Below are positions 10,478 to 19,311 of a stretch of 64,000 bases of DNA, piece by piece. Origin of the DNA: Ramlibacter henchirensis. GTDB lineage: Bacteria; Pseudomonadota; Gammaproteobacteria; Burkholderiales; Burkholderiaceae_C. Both the position numbers and the translations under genes were made by a program. Below the pieces are notes generated by a model. That model was not told the DNA's origin. It did not search any database and saw only the letters and a program-made list of their open reading frames with translations. How positions within the stretch are numbered: the first letter of the stretch is position 1; every line of letters begins with the position of its first letter. The stretch is taken from NCBI RefSeq assembly GCF_004682015.1, contig NZ_SMLM01000001.1, positions 62,001 to 126,000 on the forward strand, given 5' to 3'.

Positions 10478-11587
10478 ATGCTGGCTCTCCTGATTCTCTG
10501 CGCCTTCGTGTCGGCTGTCGCGTGCGCTTCGCTCGTGCGCTATGGCCGCCGCAGCGCGCGCCGCTACGCCATCGACATGCCCCAGCGATTCCACACCGGC
10601 CATGTTCCGCGGCTGGGTGGCGTCGCCATGATGCTGGCCTGCACCGCGGGCTGGATCTGGATGGGCGTTGCAGAGCGTTACCTTTCAATCCCGATCGGCA
10701 TCGATTTCGCGCCGGAGTTGGCGCTGGCGTGGTGGATCGTCGTGCTCATCCCGGTTCTCGGCGGCGTGGCCGAGGACATCACGCATCGGCTGGGAGCACG
10801 CTGGCGGCTCGCGCTTTCCGCGGCCGCGGGCGTGGCGGCCGTTTGGCTGCTGGGCGTGCAGGTCCCGAGTCTCGGGCTGCCGGCCCTCGACGCCCTGTGG
10901 ACCCAGTATCCATGGCCCTCCTTCCTGCTGGCGGCCTTCGCGGTGGCGGGCCTGCCGCACGCGTTCAACCTGATCGACGGCTACAACGGCCTGGCCGGTA
11001 TCGTGGCCACCATCTGCTGCCTGGCGGTCGCGCACGTGGCCTTGCAGCTGGGCGACCGGCAGCTTGCCGCGATCATGCTGGTCCTTGCAGGGGCCACGGC
11101 GGGCTTCCTGCTGTGGAACTACCCGCGTGGACTGATCTTCGCCGGCGACGGCGGTGCGTATCTGTGGGGCGTGGTGATCGCAGTGGCGGCCATCCAGCTG
11201 GTGCAGCGGCATCCGCAGGTCTCGCCCTGGTTCCCCATGCTGCTGCTGATCTATCCCGTCTGGGAGACGGTCTTCTCGATCTACCGCAAGGCGGTACGCG
11301 GTCAATCGCCCGGCGTCGCCGATGCGCTCCACTTCCACCAGCTGATCTACCGCCGCATCGTCCGCGGCGTGTTCGACGACCACAACGAGGCGCGCCGCAT
11401 GCTGATGCGCAACAACCGCACCTCGCCTTACCTGTGGGGATTCACACTGCTGACGGTCGTGCCGGCCGTCCTCTTCTGGCGGAACACGTACGTGCTGATC
11501 GCGTTTTGCCTGCTGTTCGTCGTCAGCTACATCTACGCGTATGTCAGCATCGTGCGGTTCAAGGTGCCGCGCTGGCTGCGCCGATAG
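10478..11587 (+). CDS. WecA/MraY-family polyprenyl-phosphate sugar-phosphate transferase
   Basis: A 369-residue polytopic membrane enzyme that transfers a sugar-1-phosphate from a UDP-sugar to undecaprenyl phosphate, the initiating step of O-antigen synthesis. It shows the N-terminal MPQRFHTGHVPRLGG (nucleotide/substrate loop), HAFNLIDGYNGLAG near 162-175 (the catalytic NxxDGxxG element) and FAGDGGAYLWG near 220. About ten hydrophobic segments are present, and the hydrophilic loop with FHQLIYRRIVRG corresponds to the His-rich cytoplasmic loop of the family. It likely starts the glycan exported by Wzm/Wzt, but the sugar is not determinable. Confidence 0.9.
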   Translation: MLALLILCAFVSAVACASLVRYGRRSARRYAIDMPQRFHTGHVPRLGGVAMMLACTAGWIWMGVAERYLSIPIGIDFAPELALAWWIVVLIPVLGGVAEDITHRLGARWRLALSAAAGVAAVWLLGVQVPSLGLPALDALWTQYPWPSFLLAAFAVAGLPHAFNLIDGYNGLAGIVATICCLAVAHVALQLGDRQLAAIMLVLAGATAGFLLWNYPRGLIFAGDGGAYLWGVVIAVAAIQLVQRHPQVSPWFPMLLLIYPVWETVFSIYRKAVRGQSPGVADALHFHQLIYRRIVRGVFDDHNEARRMLMRNNRTSPYLWGFTLLTVVPAVLFWRNTYVLIAFCLLFVVSYIYAYVSIVRFKVPRWLRR

Positions 11588-11612
11588 CAGTTCTTTCCGC
11601 AGATGGGCAACC

Positions 11613-13238
11613 ATGCAAATGGCGCCAAAGAATCCCTTCAAGAAATTCAGCCTTTTCGACGCGGACGCGCCACGTGCAGTCAACTGGCTGATCCTGCTGG
11701 CGCTGGCGATCGCCTTCTATCTGGCTTATTCGGGCCACGCTGCGGCCCCTGGAGCCGACCGTCCGCATCCCGAGGGCTGGTTCGGCTGGGCCGACCAAGG
11801 CGAGTACCTGAAGGCGGCGAAAGCCTTCGCGCGGATGGAGTTCGGCCCGCAGGTCTATCTCCCGGGCTACTCCCTGACGGCAGTGCCATTCGTGTGGGCC
11901 GGCCTGGAAGACCCGTTCGCGCTCGTCAATGTCGCCTGTTTTCTCCTGTTCTTCTGGTTCTTCCTCGAGTTCGGCAAGAGCTACGTCGGTTGGCTGCCCT
12001 CGCTGCTCGTCGTAGGGGCTTCGCTGTTCTGGGTTCCAGAGCTCATGCAGTTGTGGGTGGAGCCGTGGACGACGTCCCTCGTCGCTCCTCTTTACGCATG
12101 GCTGTTTTTGCAATGGGAGCGCAGCCGCAAGGACGGCGGCCCGGCGGGACGCGGACGAGTGGTTGCCATGGGGTTGGTGGGCGGCGCCGTCCTGTGCACG
12201 CGTCCACCGGAGGCCGTCATCCTGGTCCCGTATTTCGTCGCATTTCTCGCGCTGCAACTCGTAACCGGCAGCCGAACAGGCAATCTGCCTGCAGCAGTGC
12301 GCAATTGCGTGCTGCTGGTCATTGCAGGTCTGCTTGGAGTGGCGTTCTTCCTGGGTTCCAACCTGGTGATGCACGGGAACGTCCTCGGCTACTACGTGCA
12401 GCAACCGACCACCAGCAACGGCTTCAATGCGATGGACCTGGCCGAGAAGCTTGTGTCGTTGTTCCTGGACGCGGGCGCGCTCTACCTTTCCGGGGAAGAT
12501 GCCATCCTTCGCCGCTTGCCGTGGCTTGCCTTGGGTGTTCCTGCATTCTTCTATGTGCTGTGGTACGGGCCGTCCACCTTGCGCATCCTGGTGGTCACCA
12601 TCCTGTTGCAGCTCGCCATCTATGCCTGCTTCGTCGATCTCCTTCCGACGGGCGTGTGGATGTACCACAACATCCACTATTTCAAATGGATGATTCCTTT
12701 CATCGGTCTCATTGCGCTGGCTGCGCTGTTCGACGTCGTACGCAGCAGTACGCCGCGGAGGCGTCGTGTCGCGTACCTGGGATTCTGTGCCGTTGCGTGG
12801 GCGCTTCTTTCGGCACGCATCGTCCTGATCGACGAAACGCGCGTGTGGAAAGCGAGCTTCACCAGTTCGCAGCGACAGGGCGTTCACTTGATTGCCCCGG
12901 GTACTGGTGGATGGCTGGATCTCGTGTACCTGGAGTCGTTGCACGGCTCCTTCCACCAGTCGTACTTCGGCTTCAAGAACAGGGTCGTGGTCGACGGAGT
13001 CGAATTGCGCTATTTGTTCGATTTCAGATTTCTTCCGGCGCCTTCCGGCGTACGACTGATGTTCGTGAGGCCGGTGTTCGCGAAAGAAGTTCTGATCGAA
13101 CCGAAGGAGCTTGCGTTCGCTGCTGAGCCGCTTCGGATTCGTGTGTTCCATTACAGGTTTGGTTTGGGCCGGCCGGCCTGGATCGGACGCTATGTCCAGA
13201 AGATCAAGACCAGCACAACAGCTGCAGTAGAGGGATGA
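11613..13238 (+). CDS. Polytopic membrane protein, GT-C glycosyltransferase-like
   Basis: A 541-residue integral membrane protein with roughly ten hydrophobic helices and a C-terminal soluble tail. The first periplasmic loop contains WADQGEY (about 60-66), resembling the D-x-x-x-Y/acidic catalytic motif of GT-C enzymes that use polyprenyl-phosphate sugars. LPGYSLTAVPFVWAG follows. It has no closer recognisable family. Its place just before a GT2 polyprenyl-phosphate glycosyl synthase and a GtrA flippase suggests it is the periplasmic transferase of a three-part decoration system (inference). The start ATG at 11613 lies 25 bp past the previous stop; an ATG at 11619 is equally possible. Confidence 0.75.
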   Translation: MQMAPKNPFKKFSLFDADAPRAVNWLILLALAIAFYLAYSGHAAAPGADRPHPEGWFGWADQGEYLKAAKAFARMEFGPQVYLPGYSLTAVPFVWAGLEDPFALVNVACFLLFFWFFLEFGKSYVGWLPSLLVVGASLFWVPELMQLWVEPWTTSLVAPLYAWLFLQWERSRKDGGPAGRGRVVAMGLVGGAVLCTRPPEAVILVPYFVAFLALQLVTGSRTGNLPAAVRNCVLLVIAGLLGVAFFLGSNLVMHGNVLGYYVQQPTTSNGFNAMDLAEKLVSLFLDAGALYLSGEDAILRRLPWLALGVPAFFYVLWYGPSTLRILVVTILLQLAIYACFVDLLPTGVWMYHNIHYFKWMIPFIGLIALAALFDVVRSSTPRRRRVAYLGFCAVAWALLSARIVLIDETRVWKASFTSSQRQGVHLIAPGTGGWLDLVYLESLHGSFHQSYFGFKNRVVVDGVELRYLFDFRFLPAPSGVRLMFVRPVFAKEVLIEPKELAFAAEPLRIRVFHYRFGLGRPAWIGRYVQKIKTSTTAAVEG

Positions 13239-13239
13239 G

Positions 13240-14220
13240 ATGAACAGTGCGTTGATGCATCGGGAACCCGCAGTGGCGGTGGTGCTCCCGGCCTACAACG
13301 AAGAGGCAACGATCCGAGACACCATCCAGGGCTTCTCCGCGGCGTTGCCGAAGGCCCGCATCGTTGTGATCGACAACAATTCCAGGGACGCGACTGCGGC
13401 GGTTGCAAGGGAAACTCTGCTGCAGCTGGGGGCGGATGGCCTGGTGATCAGCGAGGTGCGGCAGGGCAAAGGCAACGCCGTGCGCCGGGCTTTTCTGGAG
13501 GTGGACGCGGATATCTACATCCTCTCCGATGCAGACCTGACGTATCCGCCCGAGAGAGCCATCGACCTGCTGCGTCCCATCATTGAAAACCGTGCGGATA
13601 TGGTGGTCGGCGATCGACATTCGGGCGGCGAGTACGCGCGAGAGAACAAGCGTTCGTTGCACGGTTTTGGGAATCGGCTGGTCCAGCAGCTGGTGAACTC
13701 GCTTTTCAACGCGAAGCTCGTCGACATCATGAGCGGGTACCGCGCCTTCAGCCGCGAGTTCGTGAAGAACTATCCCATCCTTGTCGAAGGTTTCGAAGTC
13801 GAGACGGATCTGACGCTGCATGCCCTGCACCGGCGATACCGCGTAATGGAAGTGCCCATTGAGTATCGGGACCGCCCGGCGGGCAGCGTTTCCAAGCTGA
13901 ATACCGTCCGCGACGGAGCGAAGGTGCTGTTCACGATCGCCCAGATCCTGCGTTATTACCGGCCGCTCTTCTTTTTCGTGCTCCTCGCGGTGTGTTTCTC
14001 CGGCCTGGGGCTGATTGCGGGCTACCCCGTGATCGACGAATACATCCAGACGCAGTTCGTGAGCAGGCTGCCGCTGGCCGTTCTGGCGACGGGCTTGCAA
14101 CTGGTCGCGGTGATCAGTCTTGCAATCGGCTTGATCCTGGATGCCGTTTCGCATCAGCAGGCATTCAATTACGAACTGGGGCTGCTCCGATACAGGAAGT
14201 CGGCGCCGAGTCGGCCGTGA
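13240..14220 (+). CDS. GT2 polyprenyl-phosphate glycosyl synthase (DPM1/GtrB-like)
   Basis: A 326-residue GT2 enzyme that would load a hexose from a nucleotide sugar onto undecaprenyl phosphate at the cytoplasmic face. It has VVLPAYNEEATIRDT at 12-26, VIDNNSRDAT near 48, DADLTYPPE near 96-104 (metal-binding DxD equivalent) and MSGYRAFSREFVK. The C-terminus has two hydrophobic helices (about 240-305), as in GtrB/ArnC-like proteins. The ATG is one base after the upstream stop, and the stop overlaps the GtrA start codon. Whether the sugar is mannose, glucose or another is not visible. Confidence 0.92.
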   Translation: MNSALMHREPAVAVVLPAYNEEATIRDTIQGFSAALPKARIVVIDNNSRDATAAVARETLLQLGADGLVISEVRQGKGNAVRRAFLEVDADIYILSDADLTYPPERAIDLLRPIIENRADMVVGDRHSGGEYARENKRSLHGFGNRLVQQLVNSLFNAKLVDIMSGYRAFSREFVKNYPILVEGFEVETDLTLHALHRRYRVMEVPIEYRDRPAGSVSKLNTVRDGAKVLFTIAQILRYYRPLFFFVLLAVCFSGLGLIAGYPVIDEYIQTQFVSRLPLAVLATGLQLVAVISLAIGLILDAVSHQQAFNYELGLLRYRKSAPSRP

Positions 14221-14660
14221 GCGTGCTTCGATACTGGAACGGCAGCCGTGATCTCATGGCGACAGTAAAGCTCGATCAACTCCTGCGGTTCGCCGTGGTG
14301 GGGGCCTTCGGATTCGTGGTGGACGGCGGCTTGCTGACGGTGCTTCTTTCCAACGAGTGGAACCTGTTCGCGGCTCGCGCGCTGTCGTTCTCTGCCGCCG
14401 TGTCCTCCACGTGGTTCCTGAACAGGCGATGGACGTTCATCTCCGCGGCCGCGGCCGTGCCCAGGAATGCGTACATGCGCTACTTCGGGGTTCAACTTGC
14501 CGGCGCGGCGCTGAATCTGTCCATCTTCTTCGTGCTGGTACTGCTGATCCCGCATCTGAAGTCCGTGCCGCTGGTGCCTCTGGCCTTTGGTGCTGCTGTT
14601 TCGCTGATGTTCAACTACTTGGTCACCAAGTACCTCATTTTCCGGGAGAAGCATGGCTGA
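14217..14660 (+). CDS. GtrA-family membrane flippase
   Basis: A 147-residue protein with four hydrophobic helices that matches the GtrA family, small membrane proteins thought to flip undecaprenyl-phosphate sugars. It has LLRFAVVGAFGFVVDGGLLT near 22, the family motif FLNRRWTF, and MFNYLVTKYLIFREKHG at the end. The GTG at 14217 overlaps the upstream stop (GTGA). An internal ATG at 14256 gives a 134-residue alternative; I favour GTG because of the coupling overlap, with modest confidence. Together with the GT2 gene it forms a GtrAB pair. Confidence 0.88.
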   Translation: MSVLRYWNGSRDLMATVKLDQLLRFAVVGAFGFVVDGGLLTVLLSNEWNLFAARALSFSAAVSSTWFLNRRWTFISAAAAVPRNAYMRYFGVQLAGAALNLSIFFVLVLLIPHLKSVPLVPLAFGAAVSLMFNYLVTKYLIFREKHG

Positions 14661-15336
14661 ATACTCAGGGAAAGATAACCTGACCGTCATGGAAGGGGCC
14701 ACGAACTACAACGAGTTCCTGCTGCGCCTGGTCAAGGAAGATGCGCAGCCGGGCAGGCGCATCGTGGACTTTGGAGCGGGCGCCGGTACGTTCGCGGCCC
14801 CGCTCTCGTCGATGGGATTTGACGTGACGTGCGTCGAGACGGATCCGACCCTGGGCGAGATGTTGCGAGGAAAAGGGCTTCAGGTCCTTCCCGGACTGGA
14901 CGAAGTCGGCGAGGAGAGCGTCGACTACCTCTACTCGCTCAATGTGCTCGAGCACATCGAGGACGACGAGGCCATTCTTCGGCTATGGCACAGAAAACTG
15001 CGCAAGGGCGGGAAGTTGCTGGTTTACGTGCCTGCCTTCCAGTCCCTGTTCACGAGCATGGACAGGAAGGTGGGCCACTTCCGCAGGTACACGAAAGGGG
15101 AACTGTGCAGCCGGCTGCGCTCGACCGGCTTTCAGATCCGGGATGCGGGCTACGCGGACAGCGTCGGATACGCGGCCTCCCTCGTCTACAAGCTTACCGA
15201 CCGCGGTGAAGGTGACATCAACCCGACCATGCTGCGTACCTACGACCGTCTCGTCTTTCCCGTCAGCCGGCTGCTCGACAAGGTCGCGCATCCGCTTTTC
15301 GGCAAGAACGTGTTCGTGCGCGCTCTTCGCGCATAG
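14653..15336 (+). CDS. Class I SAM-dependent methyltransferase
   Basis: A 227-residue methyltransferase with VDFGAGAGTFAAPLSSMGFD (about 36-55, SAM motif I), an acidic ETD at the end of strand 2 and YSLNVLEHIEDDEAILR (motif for ubiE/COQ5-type enzymes). It overlaps gtrA by 8 bp, so it is the last gene of the rightward glycan operon. It may methylate the sugar or polyprenyl intermediate, but the substrate is unknown. It ends 25 bp before the convergent neighbour, with no obvious terminator hairpin between them. Confidence 0.85.
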   Translation: MAEYSGKDNLTVMEGATNYNEFLLRLVKEDAQPGRRIVDFGAGAGTFAAPLSSMGFDVTCVETDPTLGEMLRGKGLQVLPGLDEVGEESVDYLYSLNVLEHIEDDEAILRLWHRKLRKGGKLLVYVPAFQSLFTSMDRKVGHFRRYTKGELCSRLRSTGFQIRDAGYADSVGYAASLVYKLTDRGEGDINPTMLRTYDRLVFPVSRLLDKVAHPLFGKNVFVRALRA

Positions 15337-15361
15337 TCCGACGACCTGAGCGCCGCCTCCG

Positions 15362-17482
15362 CTAATTCCCTGGCTGCCCAAGCGCCCCTGCAGCACTGCG
15401 CAACTGCACACACCGCTGCACCAGCGCGTTGTGCCACTGCGTCAGCGTCAGCGCCACTTCGTCATCGTGCCGCGGCGGGCTCTGCGACATGAGCAGCTCC
15501 GCGCAGTTCTCGCGCCGCAGTTGCGGCCCGACGGTCGTCAGGTAGCGCTCCATGGCCAGCATGCTGCTGTCCGGCAGGTGGGAGCGGTAACGGTCCACTT
15601 CGCGCGCCATGCGCTCCCAGCCACGCGCAGCCGGGTCGGCGGCCAGCGCGCCATCGGCCACGGCGATATAGCGCTCGGCGTTGCGTGAGAGCGCCTCGAT
15701 CTGCCGGAACTGGCCGCCCACGAAATTCGGCAAGCCGGCGGTGTCGGCCACGCCCAGCGCGCGCAGCAGGGGCGCGGGCTCGCCGCGCCACCAGCTGAAA
15801 TCGCCGACACGGGCGGAGAACAGCGGCAGCATCCGCACTTCCTCCCGGGCCCGCGCCAGCCGCGAGCCGAGTTCCGCGGCTTGCTGCGTGCCCAGCCGCT
15901 GCGCGAGGTCGGCGGCGCCCAGCGTCACCAGCATGCCGCGCACCTGGGCCAGCTTCTCTCGTTGCGCCCGGAACGCGGTGGCATCGAATGGCGCGCGCAC
16001 GTCCTGCGGGAGCGACGCACGGATCGCATTGGCGGCCGCATCGTGCGCCAGCAAGGCGAGGCGCGCGTCGATGAGGCGCGCGACAGACGGCCGGGCGAAA
16101 TCGGGCAGCGCGGGCAGCACGTCGCGGCGCAGCCGCCTGCGCGCGTCCATCACCCCGAGCGCTTCTTCGAAGGAGGCCGGCGCCGGTGCCAGGGTGCCGT
16201 CACCGCGCAACCGCATGACGGGCTCCTGCAGCAACAAGGCCAGCCCGTTGCGCAGGGCGGCGCGCTGCGGCGAGAGCTGGTAACGGCCCTGGGCCTCGTT
16301 CCACACCAGGCCGGGCTCGCCTTGGCGGCCGAACAGCGCGTCGAACTGCCGGCGGAACCGAGTGAAGGCCGCCTCGGATTGCGCGCGCGCCTGCTGCACG
16401 ACCTCGGGCCCGAGCAGCGCCATGCCAGCGGCCTGGTCCATCAACGCCTGGTGCGCGGGCCCCGTGGCCAGACGGCCTTCACGCATCCAGGCGGTGCCGC
16501 CGCGCGCCAGCAGCGCTTCCTGCTGCTGCATCAGCGTGAGCACGGACGAGAGGCGCTGCAGGCCCACGACAAAGGGCTCCTGCCGTCGCAGCTCGAACAT
16601 GCCCGCGCTGCGGTCGAGCAATGACTGCTCCAGCGCCAGCAGTTCGTTCTGCGCGAGCAGCCGCGCGTCCAGGGCCGCCGAGCCCTGCAGCAGCGTGCAA
16701 CGCGCCGCGGCCTGCATCGCGGTAACCAGCTGCGAAGGCGGCGCACCGCCGGCGCGGCTGATGGCGTTGAAGAGTTCGACGCTGCGCGTGAGCGGCCCGG
16801 GCAGGTCGGCATCGAGCGTGTAGCGCACCAGCCGCCGCAGGTGGACGATGCCTTGCGCGCCCGGATCCTGGTGCAGCGCCTGCCAGGCCTGCACGGCCGA
16901 CTCCAGCTCGCCCAGCGATCCGATCCAGTCGCGCAGCGCCGCGAATTCGGGCTGGTTCTCGGCGGTGTTGCCGGGCGCGGTGGACGCGCGCGAGGGCGCC
17001 GGCGCGCCGCATTCGATCGGCTCGCGCAAGGCCGCGCCGCCGGGCGCGAGGGGTGCGCCCGTCAGGCGTGCGGCGCGGGCGAGCAGTTCGCGGCGAAGGG
17101 TGTCCAGCACGATGTCGGCGAACTCGCGTTCCATGCGCTCGGCCAGGCGTTCCTCGAGGTCGTCGAAGTAGTTCCAGGAGCCGGGAACGGACAGCGTCCA
17201 CCAGGTGTCGCGGCGGACTTTTTCCAGCGCGGCGAGCAGCCCCAGCGCCTTGCGCCGGTACCACTGCGGATCGATCTGGTCGCGCTGCGACACGCGCGCG
17301 CGGAACTCCTTGTCGGCCTCCAGCTGCATCAGCGTGCGCGTCAGCTGCGCCTGCCAGTTTTCGAGCTGCACGGTCGCGCCGACGAGGCCCAGGAACCACG
17401 CGACCAGCAACGCGATGGCGACCTGCCGCGCATCGATGCGTACCGCGCGCAACCGCGCGACCACCCGCCGCCAACCGCTCAT
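15362..17482 (-). CDS. Large single-span membrane-anchored protein of unknown function
   Basis: I do not recognise this 706-residue protein. It has a short basic N-terminus, one hydrophobic helix at about 17-35 (ALLVAWFLGLVGATV), then a long, mostly helical, probably periplasmic region that is rich in Arg, Ala, Leu and Glu. Notable segments are WYRRKALGLLAALEKVRRDT and WWTLSVPGSWNYFDDLEERL, a Pro/Thr linker near 175, and cysteines near the C-terminus. A loose resemblance to the helical part of IcmF/TssM proteins is only an impression. The ATG overlaps the stop of the 60-residue gene (ATGA), which shows coupling. An in-frame ATG at 17698 would span that gene and is rejected. Confidence 0.8.
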   Translation of the reverse strand: MSGWRRVVARLRAVRIDARQVAIALLVAWFLGLVGATVQLENWQAQLTRTLMQLEADKEFRARVSQRDQIDPQWYRRKALGLLAALEKVRRDTWWTLSVPGSWNYFDDLEERLAERMEREFADIVLDTLRRELLARAARLTGAPLAPGGAALREPIECGAPAPSRASTAPGNTAENQPEFAALRDWIGSLGELESAVQAWQALHQDPGAQGIVHLRRLVRYTLDADLPGPLTRSVELFNAISRAGGAPPSQLVTAMQAAARCTLLQGSAALDARLLAQNELLALEQSLLDRSAGMFELRRQEPFVVGLQRLSSVLTLMQQQEALLARGGTAWMREGRLATGPAHQALMDQAAGMALLGPEVVQQARAQSEAAFTRFRRQFDALFGRQGEPGLVWNEAQGRYQLSPQRAALRNGLALLLQEPVMRLRGDGTLAPAPASFEEALGVMDARRRLRRDVLPALPDFARPSVARLIDARLALLAHDAAANAIRASLPQDVRAPFDATAFRAQREKLAQVRGMLVTLGAADLAQRLGTQQAAELGSRLARAREEVRMLPLFSARVGDFSWWRGEPAPLLRALGVADTAGLPNFVGGQFRQIEALSRNAERYIAVADGALAADPAARGWERMAREVDRYRSHLPDSSMLAMERYLTTVGPQLRRENCAELLMSQSPPRHDDEVALTLTQWHNALVQRCVQLRSAAGALGQPGN

Positions 17483-17661
17483 CCCTGGCCTCCGCCGGCA
17501 GCCGGGGCATCCAGCAGTCTGCGCACCGGCCAGGTCTCCCACCACCACAACGCCTGCGAAAGCGCCAGCAGGACCAGCGCGGCGACCAGCACGCCTGCCC
17601 AGCGCGCGGCGAACCGGCGGATGCGGCCGTGCGGCCGATCGGGCGGTGTTGGTGGTTGCAA
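17479..17661 (-). CDS. Small single-pass membrane protein (60 residues)
   Basis: A short coupled gene starting at TTG 17661, seven bases after a GGAGGG ribosome-binding site. The protein has a basic start (RPHGRIRRFAARW), one strong membrane helix (AGVLVAALVLLALSQALWWW, about 22-41), then WETWPVRRLL and a Gly/Ala tail. Its stop overlaps the next ATG by 4 bp, so it and the 706-residue protein are made together. Function is unknown; it may be an assembly or regulatory subunit for its partner. Confidence 0.7.
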   Translation of the reverse strand: MQPPTPPDRPHGRIRRFAARWAGVLVAALVLLALSQALWWWETWPVRRLLDAPAAGGGQG

Positions 17662-17776
17662 CGTGGTTCCCTCCGGCCTGCGGCGGCCTCGAAATCAAGA
17701 CTATGCACGGCTGGCTTGGCCGTGTCGGTGCGGGCGCCGTCGCCGCGGGGAGTCGATCGGCGCCGGCTTTGCAAGT

Positions 17777-18823
17777 CTAGATGCCCGCGGGGCGCGCCAT
17801 CGTGCTCATCCGGTCCACGGGTTTGAGCGTGAGGGTGCGGACGTCGGCGCCTTGCAGGACCGTGAGGCGCACTTCCGCATCGGGCGCCGCGCGGTCCCAG
17901 AGCTTCTTGTAGAACTCTTCCAGCGTGGCGACCTTGGCGCCGTCGACCTCGAGCACCACGTCGCCCGCGCGCATGCCGCCGGCTTCCGCGGGGCTTTCCC
18001 GGTTGACGCGAACCACCCTCACCCGACCGCTCTGTTCGCTGGAAGTGAGCCCGAGCCAGGGACGCCGGCTCTGGCGGCTGATGCCGTTCTGCTGCAGCTC
18101 GGCCAGGATGGGTTTGAGCAGGTCGACGGGCACGAACATGTTGCCCGGGAGGGGACGTCCTTGGCCCGACGCATCGCCCACGAACAGACTGCCGACACCG
18201 AGCAGCTCGCCACGCTGGTTGAACACGGGCGCTCCACTGTGGTTGCCGATCGGCGGGCTGGTGAACAGGGCCGACTCGATGTGGTACTCCCAGTAGCCGG
18301 AGAAGGGTCGCTTGTCGACCACCTGCGTAAGGCCGACGCCCCCGTCCTCGCCGCCGATCGCCGCCATCACGGCGTCGCCGGTCTTCATGTCTGCGATCGA
18401 GCCCAGCGGCACCGGCGCGATGCCGCGCAAGGGCAGCAGCGGCCGGATCAGGCCGAAGCCCGTGGCCAGGTCGTAGGCGACAGCGCGGGCGGGCACGGTG
18501 CGCTTGTCGAGCGTGACGATCTGGATGTTCTCGGCCTCCAGCATCAGGTAGCCGATGGTGAGGACCAGGCCATCGGGACCGATCACCACGCCGGAGCCGC
18601 TGCGCTGCCGTCCGAGCGTTTCGGCCGATCGCGCCCCCGGCGTTGCGCTGACTTCCACCCCGACCACTGCTGCATGCGCACGCGTCAGCGCGTCGATCGC
18701 GGCCTGCTGCTGCGAGCCCGGCGTGGCGGCGTCCGCGAGCGGCAGCGCGCCCAGCACGAGCGCTGCGGCGACGCAGCACCGGAACCCGATTCGGGCCAGC
18801 ATCACCAGGCGAGCGGACGACAT
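17777..18823 (-). CDS. DegP-like pseudo-protease with PDZ domain
   Basis: A 348-residue exported protein with a signal peptide (about 1-33, ALVLGALPLADA), a trypsin-like fold domain (about 45-245) and a PDZ domain (about 255-340, PAEAGGMRAGDVVLEVDGAK). The serine loop survives as GNHSGAP. The usual catalytic His site (TNxHVV) reads TIGYLM, and the Asp site (RTDLAVL) reads ATGFGL, so His and Asp appear to be missing. It is therefore probably a non-proteolytic peptide-binding or scaffold protein. The ATG at 18823 has an AAGGAG site 6 bp upstream. It lies 115 bp before the small membrane gene, in the same direction. Confidence 0.85.
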   Translation of the reverse strand: MSSARLVMLARIGFRCCVAAALVLGALPLADAATPGSQQQAAIDALTRAHAAVVGVEVSATPGARSAETLGRQRSGSGVVIGPDGLVLTIGYLMLEAENIQIVTLDKRTVPARAVAYDLATGFGLIRPLLPLRGIAPVPLGSIADMKTGDAVMAAIGGEDGGVGLTQVVDKRPFSGYWEYHIESALFTSPPIGNHSGAPVFNQRGELLGVGSLFVGDASGQGRPLPGNMFVPVDLLKPILAELQQNGISRQSRRPWLGLTSSEQSGRVRVVRVNRESPAEAGGMRAGDVVLEVDGAKVATLEEFYKKLWDRAAPDAEVRLTVLQGADVRTLTLKPVDRMSTMARPAGI

Positions 18824-18911
18824 GGCAGCTCCTTGCGAAGGGGGTCTGCAAGGATGCGCCAACGGTGGTGTCCCTGCAACCGCATCGGCAGGCCTCACCC
18901 CAACCGCAGCC

Positions 18912-18917
18912 TAGAAT
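18912..18917 (+). promoter_or_regulatory. Putative -10 hexamer of the H-NS gene
   Basis: TAGAAT lies 35 bp before the H-NS-family start codon. The same hexamer lies upstream of tusA in this window. No clear -35 is visible at the expected spacing. Confidence 0.4.
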
Positions 18918-18952
18918 CCGGCCCCGATCACGTCTTCAGGAGCGATTCGTCC

Positions 18953-19282
18953 ATGCCCACTTACCTGGAACTCAAGGAGCAGGCCGAGAAGCTGCTCGCG
19001 CAGGCGGAGCAGATGCGCCGGCAGGAGACCGAGGAGGCCATCGCCGACATCAAGGCCAAGATCAAGGCCTATGGCCTGACGGCGCAAGACCTCGGGCTGA
19101 CGACCGCGAGCTCTTCCGCAGGCCAGCGTGCGACGCGCCGTTCGACTGCCAAGAGCGCCTCGCCCGCCAAGTACCGCGGGCCCAACGGCGAGACCTGGTC
19201 GGGCGGTCGCGGGCGCAAGCCGCAGTGGGTGGTGGACGCGCTGGCCAGGGGCAAGAAGCTCGAGGACTTCGCGATCCGCTGA
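18953..19282 (+). CDS. H-NS-family nucleoid-associated protein
   Basis: A 109-residue H-NS/BpH3-type DNA-binding protein that silences AT-rich DNA. Residues 1-45 form a charged coiled-coil oligomerisation region (YLELKEQAEKLLAQAEQMRR). After a Ser/Ala/Arg linker comes the DNA-binding tail KYRGPNGETWSGGRGRKPQW at about 75-94, with the R-G-R minor-groove hook. An AGGAG site lies 10 bp before the ATG. It is monocistronic and followed by a structured region and a strong terminator. Beta-proteobacterial genomes usually hold several paralogues, so I give no symbol. Confidence 0.93.
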   Translation: MPTYLELKEQAEKLLAQAEQMRRQETEEAIADIKAKIKAYGLTAQDLGLTTASSSAGQRATRRSTAKSASPAKYRGPNGETWSGGRGRKPQWVVDALARGKKLEDFAIR

Positions 19283-19311
19283 AGCTTCGGCGAAGGGCTA
19301 CCGGGACGGCG

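Noticed and set aside
15362..17482. Assignment of the 706-residue protein to type VI secretion IcmF/TssM
   Set aside because: Only a vague helical resemblance; no ATPase domain, no other T6SS genes nearby.
16841..18952. Long plus-strand open frame leading into the H-NS gene
   Set aside because: It is a high-GC shadow opposite the membrane protein and pseudo-protease genes. Only the final 109 codons from ATG 18953 are protein-like.
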